Made by a program: the position numbers and the translations under genes. The notes beneath the pieces are model-generated. The model had not been told where the DNA came from, searched no databases, and saw only the letters and a program-made list of their open reading frames with translations. From Oncomelania hupensis (lineage: Eukaryota > Mollusca > Gastropoda > Littorinimorpha > Pomatiopsidae), in assembly GCA_036898135.1 (NCBI GenBank), contig CM072515.1, forward strand, positions 75,611,072 to 75,675,071: a DNA stretch of 64,000 nt. Reading direction: 5' to 3'. Position 1 is the first letter of the stretch. The number at the start of each line of letters is the position of its first letter. This document shows positions 44,058 to 56,200 of the stretch, in pieces.

Positions 44058-45861
44058 TTTGTTGTTTGTTGGTGCTCTTCTATGGTTGTATTCCAATTGT
44101 TTAAAACATTATGTACTTACATTTTTGCGTTAAATGTATCCCTTTTTTGTGAGTATTAAAATAATTGGATCCTTTAAATGCTAATAATTGAGTTAATGCT
44201 TGATCTTAACTGTTTTTTAAACTTGGATTCATAATCATGATTAAAAAAAAAATATATTTTTTTAAAATGCAAACGATAAATCACCTAACCACCTTCCAAC
44301 TGAAGTAGTTGCAACAAATGAACACCTAGTCACGTGACTAAATACATATAGATGATTAATGATGATGCTTTTTGCAATTGATTGATGTGTAAAATTTAAT
44401 AATAACTAACTTTGATGAATATGAACAATTGTGTTTGAATGGAAGCATTGTGCAATTAAATAATGTATGTGTATTTGCCAGATACAACAATTTATCGTAT
44501 ATTAATTATTGAGACCATTGGAAAATGGGAAATAAGGGCTGGTATGGCACATACATGTAAAAATTTAATTATAATTAGATGTAATTGCATTTCAGACATG
44601 TGTTTACGTGTGCCTATGTTTATTTTTGGCGACATGTAATGTGTGATGTGTTTTTGCGATTGGCGTGCCGCGACTTTGAGATGGCAAGTAGGCTTGCTCC
44701 AGCCTTCTGCGTTGTGTCGACTCTCTCTCTCTCTCTTGATTTTTGCTTTATGTCGACTCTCTCTCTCTCTCTTTCTCTCTCTCCTGTCTTGTGCGTTGTG
44801 TCGACTCTCTCCCTCTCTCCTGTCTTTTGCGCTGTGTCGACTCTCTCTCCCTCGCTCTCTTTCTCTCTCTCTCTTGTCTTTTGCGCTGTGTCAACTCTCT
44901 CCCTCTCTTTCTCTCTCCCTCTTTCTCCCCCACCCCTATTTTCTCTTGGCTCTCTCTTGGCATATACGTAAATTGATTGATTGGTTAATTATTTGTTGAA
45001 TGTGGTTGACCATTAAGTCCAGTAAAACATTTGGCACTGTCAATCCATTTTCAGTTGATAATGCCATGATAACTTTATGTACTTTTAGGCTGGATGAACA
45101 TCAATTACTGATTAGAAAGTGAAGTCAGAAAAAAAATGTCTTGAAGCATTATATTGTTATATGAAATACTGAAATGGTGTGATAGTTGTCTACTGTGTTG
45201 CATAAACTTTGTTGTAAATTTATCCATTCTATTAACATTATCATATTAAATAATTCAAGAATGTATTGTTTGTATGAAAACTGTATTCAATATGTGATAT
45301 TATTATTATTTTTCTTTCTTTCTTTCTTTCTTTTTTTTTTTTTTAAGGTTATGTGCAGCTTAATTATTTGTAACCATTGTTATGCATCGATGGTGGCCGA
45401 AATCGGTTTAATTTTCTTATTTTTGTTTTTATTCTTTTGGGTATACGTTTTTAGTTTATTTAGGAGTAAGTTTGTTTTTTCTGCAAAATGTTTGTATGTG
45501 ATGTATATGTTGGGATTTTTCTGTCACTGAAAAAAATTGTCGAAACACAGTGTTGGATTGTAAAAGATGTATATTGTTATGTTTACCTATAGAGGCTCAG
45601 TTATGCTATATTTCATTATCTGTGTTTATTTGTTTTATGTATATTTATTCTTCTTCTCTCTCTACTCTTGCTTTTTCTATCAACATTTCTTCATGGGACC
45701 TAAACATATGTATTTGTCATCAATTCTGGTTTTAGTCTGCCGATGCTCTCGATGTCAAATAATTTGAAGAAAAGCATGTTACACTATTATTATATATTTA
45801 TTGTATTATTGCTCTTTATGTCTCTGGGTTCCTGTAATTTTTTTTTTCAATATAATTTGTT
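44058..45861 (+). other. Inter-ORF region of the L1-like element
   Basis: 1.8 kb of AT-rich DNA with no supported frame, including the CT-rich repeat at 44727-44945 and a TTTC/T tract at 45310-45346. L1-type elements usually have ORF1 and ORF2 adjacent or overlapping. This may be a lineage feature or a later expansion or insertion. Confidence 0.6.
44727..44945. repeat. CT-rich repeat with about 60-bp higher-order unit
   Basis: (CT)n blocks separated by TGTCTTTTGCGCTGTGTCGA, repeated four to five times with variation. Confidence 0.85.
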
Positions 45862-48800
45862 ATGTGTGATGGTCTAAAGGTTATGTCCATGAACTGTCAG
45901 GGTCTTGCTGATTTTAAGACAGGTCGTGATGTTTTCCATTACTTAAGATCAAAGGCTTATAACATTTATTTATTACAGGATACTCACTTTGAAAAAAAAT
46001 TAGAGAACTATATTAGAGCTGAGTGGGGTCACACTTGTCATTTTGCTTCTTTTAGTTCCAATGCCCGAGGTGTTGCTGTGCTACTTAATAGCAATTTTGA
46101 ATTTAAAATTAATAAAATGTTTACAAGTCTAGATGGCAATTATATAATTATTTCGGTAAGAATACTGGATAAAGACATTTTAATCATTAGTTTGTACGGC
46201 CCTAACAGAGACTACCCCGAATTTTATTGTAATTTAAAACAACGTATTCTAGAGTTTAGATATGATCAGATAATTCTAGGGGGCGACTGGAATCTAGTGC
46301 AAAATTTTTCGTTAGACTATTTTAATTATAAACATAACAATAATACCAAAGCACAAGAACAAGTTCATGAACTGATGATAGATTTAGACTTGATAGATGT
46401 TTGGAGACTTAAACCCCGAGTTAAAGAGATTTACGTGGCGAAAAAGTAATCCCTTACAGCAAAGTCGTTTGGATTTTTTCTTAGTATCTGAATCTCTACT
46501 AAATTTTTCGGTCGACGCAGACATTCACCCCGGATATAGAACTGACCATTCTATTATTTCTTTATCAGTAAACGTTACTAAGGATGGGAGGAAACGAAGT
46601 CTTTGGAAATTTAATAGTTCCTTGCTTAGAGATAAGAAGTATGTAGAGGAAGTTAATCTAGTCATTAAAAATGTTATAGAAGAATACGCTGCTACTCCCC
46701 TACCTACCTGAATATTCCCTCAATGTTCCCTTTTCTGAACTGCAATTTGTAATAAGTGATCAGCTATTTCTAGATATTCTGTTAATGAAAATTAGAGCTC
46801 AGACGATTTCTTATGCAACAATGAAAAAAAAAGACTGATAACGAAAAAGAACTACAATTACTAACGTTAATAAAGACTTTAGAAAAGAAAGATAATCTAA
46901 GTGATATGGAAAAATTGGAACTAGAAAATAGCAAAGCAGACTTAAGTTTCGATCAGGGAGAAAAGAATGGAGGGGGTTCTGCTTCGCTCACGGGCTAAGT
47001 GGATTACAGAGGGGGAAAAGGTTACTTCATATTTTTGTTCATTAGAAAAAAGGAACTACATTAATAAAAGGATAACAAAACTGGATAAAAATGGTATTAT
47101 TTTATCGGATGAAAAAGATATTGCAAATGAAGTCAGAGATTTTTATTCTAAATTATATTCTGTTAGAGAAGTTGAAGAAGTTGAAATTGCTAATATTGTA
47201 GATGATCTTCCTACTTTAAATCAGGAAGAGCAAACATCTTTGGAGGGAGAAATCACCTTAGAGGAGGCCTCTGTTGCTTTAAAGAATATGCCGAACAGGA
47301 AAAGTCCGGTTTACTGTAGAGTTCTTTAAATTTTTCTGGTGTAGTCTAAGGGATTTTGTAGTTAGGTCTTTAAACGAAGGGTTTAGGAAGGGAGAATTAT
47401 CGTCAACACAGAAAGAGGGAGTAATAGTTTGTATACCGAAGGGGGATAGGCCTAAGGAGTTCATAAAAAAACTGGAGACCTATTTCCTTATTAAACGTAA
47501 TATATAAAATTGCTTCATCATGCATTGCTAACAGACTTAAGTTAGTGTTACCTTCTATTATTAGTGAAGACCAGACTGGTTTTATGCGGGATAGATATAT
47601 AAGTGACCACATTCGTTTAATTTATGATATTATTGATTATTTACAAATACATAATAAACCTGGCCTTCTTCTTTGCCTAGACTTCGAAAAAGCCTTTGAT
47701 TCTTTAAGTTGGAATTTTATGTTTAAAGTGCTAAATGCTTTTGGATGTGGTCTTGACTTCTGTAAATGGATTGCTACCTTCTATTATAACATTAAATCCG
47801 CAGTAACTGTGAATGGAGATCTAACGTCATGGTTTCATGTGCAGAGGGGCTGTAGACAAGGAGACCCAATTTCATGTTATTTATTTATTATTTGTGTAGA
47901 AATGTTGGCAGTTATGATTAAGCAAAATAAAGAAATAAAAGGGATAAAAATTAATAATAACGAAAGTAAAATTTCGCAATATGCAGATGATACTGAAATA
48001 ATGTTAGAAGGAGACGAAAATTCTATAAGTACTATTGAACGTTTTGGCTCTTTTTCTGGCTTAGTTTTAAATACAGACAAGAGTAGCGCAATCTGGTTAG
48101 GTAGTAATAAGAATTCTCGTATTGTTTACATGCCCCATCTGCGCATGGAATGGAACCCAGAGACATTTAAAATACTTGGAATTATTTTTACAAATGACTT
48201 AAAAGACTGTGTTAAATTAAATTTTGAAGCAAAATTTCTAGAAATTAAGATACTATACAAGATATAGTTAAAACGTCAGTTAACGCCAGTTGGTCGGGTT
48301 GCTGTGCTAAAATCGTTGATCTTGTCGAAGCTTGTGTATCTATGGCTGTTATTGCCTAATCCACCAGACAATATTGTCAATTCTATTCAAAAAAGTATTT
48401 TTACATTTGTTTGGAATAATAAAAATGCTAAGATTTCTAAAAAGTCCTCAATGAAAAGCATCTCTGAAGGAGGTATTGGCATTCCAGATGTACGCCATTA
48501 TATGAACGCATTAAAAATAACTTGGATCAGAAAGTTGACGAAGACTAAACATAAATGGAAAATTATAATTGAAATTGTAAATGAAAAGGTATTATTAATT
48601 AATAAGCTTGGTAACAAATTGTGTATGGAAGAAAATTTTAATCCATTCTGGTATGATGTTCTTAAGGCGTATGAAATTCTGGGAGATAAAATTAGACTTG
48701 ACTGTGCTGAGGAAATTTTGTCGGAGCCATTATTTTGTAATAATAATATTTTAGTTGAAGATAAAACAATTTACTTTCCAGACTGGATTGAAAAAGGTGC

Positions 48801-49485
48801 ATATATAATTGGAAGTTTGTTAAATGACAATGGCAGTTTTTTAAGTTTTCAAGTGTTTGTTGACAAATATAATATTACTACTAACTTTTTAGTGTATTAT
48901 GGCTGTGTAGAGGCTGTTAAGAGATATGTTCGCCGGTGTGGACTGCAACTAGCTAACGCCGATGTTGCTGATTATAAACATAGTAAATTGTTGAGACTTA
49001 TTGGTACATCTCCGAAAGGTGCGAGGATATTATATGATACATTAGTCAAAGATGATGTAAAAACTAACTGTTGTAAAAACTGGGACGGGAGAATAGTGCG
49101 TACAGTTGAATGGAAAATATTTAAGAAAGCACAGGAAATTAGGGAAATCAAATTGAAGTGGCTGCAAATTAGAATAATTCATAGAATAATAGGAACCAAT
49201 ATAGTATTATCTAACATTGGAGTTGAACAGAGTATTAATTGTACTTTTTGTGAACATGAAAGGGAAAATATACAACACCTTTTCTTTAAGTGTCCTTTCG
49301 TTCAAACGTTTTGGACTGACTTTGAGAGAGCCCTAAATTCTAAGTGTTATAATGCTATTGCTTTCCACTTCAGCGAACATCTCGTAATATTTGGCTGCGA
49401 AATAAATATAAGAACGGACACAATATTAGATTTGTTAATTTTATTATCAAAATCATTCATTTATAAATGCAAAAAGCCAAAATAG
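45862..49485 (+). pseudogene. L1-type ORF2 (endonuclease, RT, C-terminal CCHC), broken
   Basis: The endonuclease starts at ATG 45862 with VMSMNCQGLADF, LLQDTHFE, YGPNRDYPEF and LGGDWNLVQ. It passes into another frame near 46400 (FFLVSESLLN and YRTDHSIISLSV, the catalytic SDH replaced by TDH). RT follows: SEDQTGFMRDRYISDHIRL, LCLDFEKAFDSLSW (catalytic Asp), RGCRQGDPISCYLF and QYADDTEIML (catalytic Asp pair). It continues after an in-frame TAG at 48265 into QLTPVGRVAVLKSLILSKL. The C-terminus has the knuckle CTFCEHERENIQHLFFKC. Frameshifts near 46400-46450, 46711-46966 and 47320-47545 and the TAG make it inactive. ORF2p nicks DNA and copies its own RNA. Confidence 0.9.
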
Positions 49486-49892
49486 AAAAAAAAAAACCAC
49501 TTTACAGGTCCTTTACATTTGTGCTAAAAAGCCGATACGAAGTAGAAAAATATACGGCCCTTTTACAAATGAGGTATCAAAAATGTGTACAAGAATGGCA
49601 CCCGTACTTACCACTGTTTGACGATATATAAGCGCTTATATATATTAGTTTAAATGTATATGTATTTTTTACTGCGTGCTAATCTTGGTTTTGTTACATT
49701 TTGTGAAATGATAATGACCCATGGTGTTCTCTCTTTCTAACTCAATCTCTTTTTCTTTTTTTTTCTTTCTCACTTCTCTCTTCGTTCTCCCCACCTTACT
49801 TTCTTTTTTAAATTCTCTAAAATACCACATATATGTGTGTAAATATTATTGTGAAAGAAATAGAAATCCAAATAGTATGGCTTTATACATGT
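49486..49892. other. AT-rich 3' region of the L1-like element
   Basis: No gene; T/C-rich patch at 49730-49800. It probably contains the 3' untranslated region of the L1-like element and its insertion boundary. Confidence 0.5.
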
Positions 49893-50947
49893 GACATTGT
49901 CGCGATACAAGCGCCTACTCTACGCATCTTCGATATTCTGCTTTAGTCCAGACAATGCATCATAGACAATACGTCATAGACAGTGACGATAATATTGTTT
50001 TCAGAATGACGCAGTGTTCGACATTAGGAAACCATTCGAGCGACTATCTTTGGAGGGCAAGGAACGTATGTTTACGCCAGACCAATATTCGGATTACTGA
50101 GGTCATAAATTTGGTTCGAAAAGATCGTCTCATCCTAAACAACACGTGTCGTAACACAACAAACGAATCCTGAGCTGGTAAGTTAAGATTCGATGTGTGA
50201 AGCTGAGAAAGGGGTAGTCTTGTGCTTGTGTCCATTGCGCCATGCGAATCATTCATCGTCCTTCATCAAGGTGATTCATTATAATTCTTCAATGTATGCA
50301 ATGAATATGGTAATAGTTATTTTAACATGTTGTTCTCAATTCATATAAATTCTTCAGTGCATTAGATTTATATGATAATAGTTGATTTAACATGTTTAGC
50401 TTAGTTCATAAAGAATGTTGGTGCATTCTTGATCATTGGAACAGTGTGGATGAACAGCGAGGAAAGAACATTATTGTGTTTTGAGAATAAGATACAATAA
50501 CCCGTGAATATGCAGGGTTCTTATTCAAACCACGTCAACGGCGTTCCTCGCTGGTCATTCAACAGGATGCAGATTGTGTATTTAGTCCCTGTTAATTTGT
50601 CTGTGCGCAGGGAAAGGATTTTTCTTTCTTCCTTATATTTCCGACTGTCGGATTCCTGATATGATCATTTTTAACCTACTTCCATCCTCAACGCCTATTC
50701 TTCTGATGACATGGAGTTCGTCATATCCCTGACGTCCATGTGAAGCCAGCTGGACGACATATCATCCTCTTGGTCAAACGTGAGGACAGAGACTGGGTTA
50801 GAATCCTCAATAAAAAAAAGGGACAATTCTTCTTCTCCATCAGGGAATCTACGTCAGCTAAGTGACATTTTTAATCAACAGTGAAATTCCTCAGAACCAT
50901 GTCATCACGGGTTCTCGTATCACATCATATGAAATAAATATCATCTA

Positions 50948-52271
50948 CAGATCTGCCAACCCCAGTAAGGACTCGATAGTACTCAAATAACATTTTGATA
51001 GTATTTTTATTAAAACAATAGTATTTTGAAAACGACGAAAAACATAATCACAAAGCGGTGTCGGTTTTACGTCATTTACACCTTGAGTGTAACTAAACCT
51101 TTATTTTTAATAATTAAAAGTCTTCACACGGTATCTCTTAAATGCTGCAGTATTTCAATTCATGTCTATTTCCAGTACTTAGTGTTCTTCACACTAGTTC
51201 CACAAAAAATCAATGTATTATAAAGCTTTTCATCTGCTAGAAGGACAAGTGGGGGTGGAGCATGTTGCTGAAGTAGCAGCTGCACTCTGCTGCATTTTGG
51301 TAGCCGACTTGCATTTTTTCAGAAACTGTTCTGAAAATTCTCTCTCATAGCATGGCCCTTCCTTTTTCCAGCTGCACATTCGTTAATTATAGCAGTCGTC
51401 TTGGTTCTAGCTGAACCATAGCTCTTTGCAATTTCACTGTCCGGGAACATTTTTTTGAAAAGTTGTCCAGCATGGTCCGATGCCGAAATAGGCACATTAT
51501 GCTCCACCAGAAATGCAAATAAAATATGCCTCACTTTGAATTGTTTTCAAGTCTGCATCTTTCGTTGAGACATAGCTAGCGATTGACGAAGCATTTTTCA
51601 ATGCCGAAGCCTTTGCAATATGCCTCTTTGACTGGACATGTTTTTTCACCTCATCGAAACCGCCATGCGCGACAGAAAAATCGAACTCACAGACACGGCA
51701 TCGAGCGTATTTGCTGTTGACTTTTGATGCGACGATGCAAGGATAATCCTTAGAGTAAGAAGGAAGAAAGTTTTGCTGCCTCCTCTGTTTTTTTAGAAGC
51801 GATATTAGCAGTAGCAGGGGGAGATTTACTAGTGCGTTTCCACGGCCTACCTCTGCCCGCCATGTTTTTCTTTGCTTGAGAAAGAATGTATACCATTGGT
51901 GGTTCAGGAAATCAACGCGACCATTGATTGGACAAAACTGTATGCAAATAGGTTTATTCTTTTTCCGGTCTTCTGATAGTATTATAGCCATCGCACACGA
52001 TGCAGCCAGTGCGCGACCAATCAGAAGGGTTCGTTTTTATTTTTTATAGTCAAAACGCGCGACTTGGCCTACCATATCGCTGGCTGCGTCGTGTGCGATG
52101 GCTGTTAACAGTGCTGTAACTGTTGTACGGATAAACCAGATTTAGGGTTCACAAAGACCTATGATGGGTTTTTTTTAACTCATCATATTATTTTCTAAAT
52201 CGTCGTAATTTCGTATTTTTTTAATTTCTTCGTAAAATAATACGGTCAAATCGTACTGGTTGGCAGGTCTG
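50948..52271 (-). mobile_element. hAT-like transposon copy 1, internally deleted (1.32 kb)
   Basis: The terminal inverted repeats are CAGATCTGCCAACC and, inverted, CAGACCTGCCAACC. The 6-bp direct repeat CATCTA flanks it (50942-50947, 52272-52277). A minus-strand BED-type zinc-finger protein fragment lies inside. Most of the transposase core is missing. CAG...CTG ends and the BED-like finger point to the hAT superfamily; the 6-bp rather than 8-bp duplication is unusual for it. Confidence 0.8.
51340..51865 (-). pseudogene. hAT-like BED zinc-finger protein, N-terminal part (copy 1)
   Basis: The minus strand starts MAGRGRPWKRTSKSPPATAN, a small basic head with an AT-hook-like GRGRP. After a frameshift it reads SKDYPCIVASKVNSKYA and CRVCEFDFSVAHGG, then KKHVQSKRH (C2HH BED-type finger). 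An Ala/Ser-rich linker follows. A second frameshift near 51520 leads to LVEHNVPISASDHAGQLFKK and ARTKTTAIINECAA. The sequence then jumps to the extreme C-terminus (LKKCKSATKMQQSAAA near 51310) because the middle is deleted. In hAT transposases the BED finger binds the transposon ends. The catalytic and dimerisation parts are absent. Confidence 0.8.
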
Positions 52272-52523
52272 CATCTACCATCAACCAGTGGTATTCTTTT
52301 TTAGTTGTAAAAAAGCAAACAGGACGAATGAATAGCCAATAATTTCTTTTATTCTTTATTTTCTATTTCTCAACATTATTTTCTTGTTTCTTATCGATTT
52401 TTGGGCATAGTAAAAAGAGGAAATTGATTCTATTTATATAAAATTCTTTAGTCTGTTCATTCACCTTTTAACATCAATATATATATATATCAATATAAAT
52501 TATATATATAACGCGACAGACAT

Positions 52524-53652
52524 AAAGAACTAATAATTCTTCTTTTTATGTTATAACATTTTCTTCTTATATGTCACAGCTGATACCCTAGTCTCTGTTT
52601 ACGAGCTCTGAGTTGCTTTCAGCATGAAATCTGATCTGCCTAGCCACCTGCTTTTAGCAATGATGCCATGGCGCCAGCCTTCCCTTCCCTTTTTTTTTTA
52701 AGCTGGGCTCACTCTTTGTCTTTGTTAAACTGGCACATTGCTGGTGTTGTGCTTGGAATATTTTCCTATGTTTTTCTATTTTATTCAGAAGAATTGCATA
52801 TTTCTGAAAATTGTTTTTTAAAACTTGGTTTCTATAGTGTTTGAAGCACTGACGAAAAGTTTTATTTTGTTGACTGATGTGGTATTTAAGAAGAAAAGTG
52901 CTATAGAACGTGGTGTTGTGTAGTTATTTGTGGTACTGTTTCTCTGTAAATGTGAATGGTAAAAACACATTTTTGGTGAAGTTTGACTTCAATTTCTGTG
53001 ATCATTTGCATTTTAAGTGCTTTAAAAGTTATTAACACTGTAAGATATAACGTTTGTCTATTGAAAAATATAAGAAACGAAATGACTGATTAATTGTGAA
53101 AGATGTTATTAGTAATTTAAAAGTGTATGTTTCAGTACCAGGCACCATTGACTGTGTGAAGCTAACAAATGTACTATTGGAGGAAATAACATGTTGATGT
53201 CTTGCTTGATTCAGATTACTAGTTGAAACTTGAAAGAGTGCATTGTGCATAGTGCCAAAAAGTAACTCAATGTACATCATCAGTTCTGTCAAATGTTGAT
53301 TCTGCATCATTGAAACCTGGCTGTGGACAACAATAAATGTTCGTGTTAACCTAAACAATGTCTTTTAATAACTTGTGCAAACTGCATAAAATGTAATGCA
53401 CTAATGTAATATTAATATAATTTGTTCACATAACTTCTACAAAGGTTAAGACACTTGATCATTGTTAGCACTGCTGGATAATTTTGTTCTGTGCATTAAA
53501 TGGATACTTGGTACACTGTACAAGTTTGGCAGAGGAAAGACACTCAAGTTCGGGTAGGCTCATTTATTTCATTCGTTCACATGCAGCTAACACTGTGATT
53601 GTATCTTTGTAAGTTTGTTTGAGTATTGTTTTCTTTTAATTTTCAATTGCAC

Positions 53653-53653
<1 letters not shown>
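52524..53653. other. No gene seen
   Basis: AT-rich DNA. A 108-codon minus-strand frame (53032-53358) has no recognisable motif and is not called. Confidence 0.5.
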
Positions 53654-53714
<61 letters not shown>

Positions 53715-53726
53715 CTCTCTTTCTCT
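53654..53726. repeat. (CT)n microsatellite
   Basis: A nearly pure CT array ending in TTTCTCT variants. The following 53727-54138 holds no supported gene. Confidence 0.95.
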
Positions 53727-54139
53727 CCACAAGTACATTTTTGGGTCTCATATTTAAATGCAGCATAATATATATTTCCTGTCAGCCCTTGTAGTTTTAG
53801 GTCAACATGTTTTCACACTTGCATACACTACAGTAAACTTGGCATGTGCATGATAGTCTAACACAGTATGCTGATTTTTATTCTTTCCTGGCAGAGCATG
53901 CAGAAAGGGCCAAAGACCAACCCAGTCTTTACTCACACAGTACAGAGAGTGGAATGCTTATGCACAGCTCCATTACTCTGCCTGCTATCAGTCAACGGCA
54001 GGTGGCTGGCATGCCTGTGCACCAAGCTATTTGGCTTATAGGCAGGGTCAGGGGTCAAAACTCAAAGCTCGCTGTAGAACAACTGTGATGTCCATCCTCA
54101 TTTAGCATTTGAAAATGGAAAATATATTATCTACATGTG

Positions 54140-54436
54140 TTCCCCTGCCGAAGATCGACGCCGCCCGAGTCGCCGACGCGCTCGTCGCCATCTTCACACG
54201 AGCCGGATTCCCGGAAAGCGTCATGACCGACAACGGGTCGCAGTTCACGGGAAGACTGATGCAGGAAGTCTTCAACCTACTCCGCATCCGTCACATCCGA
54301 ACTCCACCCTACCACCCTGCCAGCAACGGACAGGTCGAGCGCCTGAACGGAACGCTCATCGCCATCATACGGAAGATCGCCGACGACCAACCCACCGCGT
54401 GGGACAGCTACGTCACGTCAGCGCTCTTCGCATACC
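54140..54436 (+). pseudogene. Element 4 integrase core fragment
   Basis: It reads LPKIDAARVADALVAIFTRA, VMTDNGSQFTGRL (second catalytic Asp), IRTPPYHPASNGQVERLNGT (catalytic Glu) and ends TSALFAY, where the hAT-like element begins. The first catalytic Asp and the zinc-binding domain are lost at the 5' truncation near 54140. Integrase inserts retrotransposon cDNA. The sequence continues at 57525 after the insertion, out of a simple frame, so some bases were lost or gained at the junction. Confidence 0.85.
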
Positions 54437-54727
54437 CAGACCTGCCAACCCCAGTAAGGACCCGATAGTACTCAAATAACATTTTGATACTATTTTTAAT
54501 AAAACAATAGTATTTTGAAAACAACGAAAAACATAATTACAAAGCGGCATCGGTTTTACGTCATTTACACGTTGAGTGTAACTAAACCTTTATTTTTAAT
54601 AATTAAAAGTCTTCACACGGTATCTCTTAAATGCTGCAGTATCTCAATTCATGTCTATTTCCAGTATTTAGTGTTCTTCACACTAGTTCCACACAAAAAT
54701 CAATGTATAAAGCTTTTCACCTGCTAG

Positions 54728-54947
54728 AAGGACAAGTGGGGGTGGAGCATGTTGCTGAAGTAGCAGCTGCACTCTGCTGCATTTTGGTTGCCGACTTGCA
54801 TTTTTTCAGAAACTGTTCTGAAAATTCTCTCTCATAGCATGGCCCTTTATTTTTGGACTTTAGAACCATGAGAGAATCCAGGGTTTGCCTGCTCATGGAT
54901 CCTCTGAAGTCAGTTTTGTTTCGCCTGACTTGTTGCAGATTTGTCAC
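54728..54947 (-). pseudogene. hAT-like protein, C-terminal end (copy 2)
   Basis: The minus strand reads TDFRGSMSRQTLDSLMVLKS, then CYEREFSEQFLKKCKSATKM and ends CSTPTCPSSR with a stop. The last part is shared with copy 1, which fixes the end of the protein. The section before it is absent from copy 1, so the two copies carry different internal deletions. Confidence 0.65.
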
Positions 54948-55044
54948 AGGATGGGGTGCTCAGTAACTCTGTTTTGATGTTCCAATTGTGATCAAGAGCT
55001 CTGACAACAATTGGAAAAAATTTGTCTTCTCCTTCCTGACTGCC

Positions 55045-55742
55045 TACCCCTTGGGGTCATGAGCAATCTTGCCACTGTAGATTGCTCAAACCTATAAAGG
55101 GAAAAGTGAAAGCCCCAGTTGAAAACCTGTCTTTCCTTTGTAGGCATGATAGATTCACTGCGGCAACAGTACCCCCGTTGGAGTGCCGGGGTTTCAGTAT
55201 AAACAGTATCCCCACTTTATGGAAATTTAGTGCTTTAAATTCCCACTGTCGCTGTCTTCCTCATTTACTCTTTCCCATTCCTGCTCTGTCCTATCACTCT
55301 GCTATACTATCTTCTTCTTCGCTAGATCAATGACCTACCTTTTTTCTTGAAAACTCTTCCTGGAAAAGACTCATTGTTTGTGTATGAGGTCTGTTGGATC
55401 AGCTTGGGAGTGTTGGACGCTTTCTGCCGGGTGGTCACTAGGGCTTCCTATGATGTTATTATTTAGCAAAATAGGCATTTTATATGTATATGTTTTGTTG
55501 ATAATTTATAATGATGTTTGTATTCTATTTGGTTTTTGTAACCGGGGGTTCGAGTAGATGGGGTAAAGCCTCAGCCGTCCCCTGCATGGGATGTCTTTAT
55601 TGTAAAGTGACTGGCCGGTGGAGGGCGTTCAATTTTCCCACTAGGGTTGTTTCAGCAGATCTTTTATGCGGATCGGGGGTTGTCCGGTCCTGATTTGGCT
55701 CGGAAGAGTCCGCTGAACCTAAAGCAACAATCAATCAATCAA
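55045..55742 (+). mobile_element. Repeat A copy 6, full length (698 bp)
   Basis: Flanked by TTCCTGACTGCC at 55033-55044 and 55743-55754. It starts TACCCCTTGGGGTCATGAGC and ends CTAAAGCAACAAT plus CAAT units. This is the clearest complete copy in its own sense orientation. It lies inside hAT-like copy 2. Confidence 0.93.
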
Positions 55743-55809
55743 TTCCTGACTGCCATCAGTGCCCAAAACAAAGGGACCTTGCATGCATTCACTGAGATAT
55801 TTTTTTGCT

Positions 55810-56199
55810 GGCAGCTGCACATTCGTTAATTATAGCAGTCGTCTTGGTTCTAGCTGAACCATAGCTCTTTGCAATTTCACTGTCCGGGAACATTTTTTTG
55901 AAAAGTTGTCCAGCATGGTCCGATGCCGAAATAGGCACATTATGCTCCACCAGAAATGCAGTAAAATATGCCTCACTTCGAACTGTTTTCAAGTCTGCAT
56001 CTTTCGTTGAGACATAGCTAGCGATTGACGAAGCATTTTTCAATGCCGAAGCCTTTGCAATATGCCTCTTTGACTGGACATGTTTTTTCACATCGTCGAA
56101 ACCGCCATGCGCGACTGAAAAATCGAACTCACAGACACGGCATCGAGCGTATTTGCTGTTGACTTTTGATGCGACGATGCAAGGATAATCCTTAGAGTA
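55810..56199 (-). pseudogene. hAT-like BED zinc-finger region (copy 2)
   Basis: The same protein as in copy 1: SKDYPCIVASKVNSKYA, CRVCEFDFSVAHGG, KKHVQSKRH, then an uninterrupted run through SEAYFTAFLVEHNVPISASD to TKTTAIINECAA. The frameshift found in copy 1 near the SEAYF motif is not present here. The N-terminal head (starting MAGRGRP) is separated from it by the insertion at 56201-57003 and lies at about 57112-57010. Confidence 0.8.
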
Positions 56200-56200
56200 A

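Larger units (their letters stand above)
42350..49892 (+). mobile_element. L1-like LINE, near full length, inactive
   Basis: A two-ORF LINE: a 5' region of about 0.8 kb without a gene, ORF1 (RNA-binding protein), a 1.8-kb gap, ORF2 (endonuclease-RT, broken) and an AT-rich 3' region. The 5' boundary is set approximately after the RTE GGATA tail. The 3' boundary lies near the solo LTR at 49898. No target duplication could be assigned. Confidence 0.75.
49898..52518 (+). mobile_element. Solo LTR of the element 3 family, TSD GACAT, split by a hAT-like element
   Basis: The ends TGTCGCGATAC and ATAACGCGACA are those of the element 3 LTR, in the opposite orientation to element 3. GACAT flanks it at 49893-49897 and 52519-52523. 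Without the hAT-like insertion the LTR is about 1.29 kb, with many substitutions and small gaps relative to the element 3 LTRs, so it is an older member. No internal sequence is left. Confidence 0.92.

Noticed and set aside
55511..55693. 60-codon frame recurring in several repeat A copies
   Set aside because: It recurs because the repeat recurs; other copies carry changes in it and it has no known motif.
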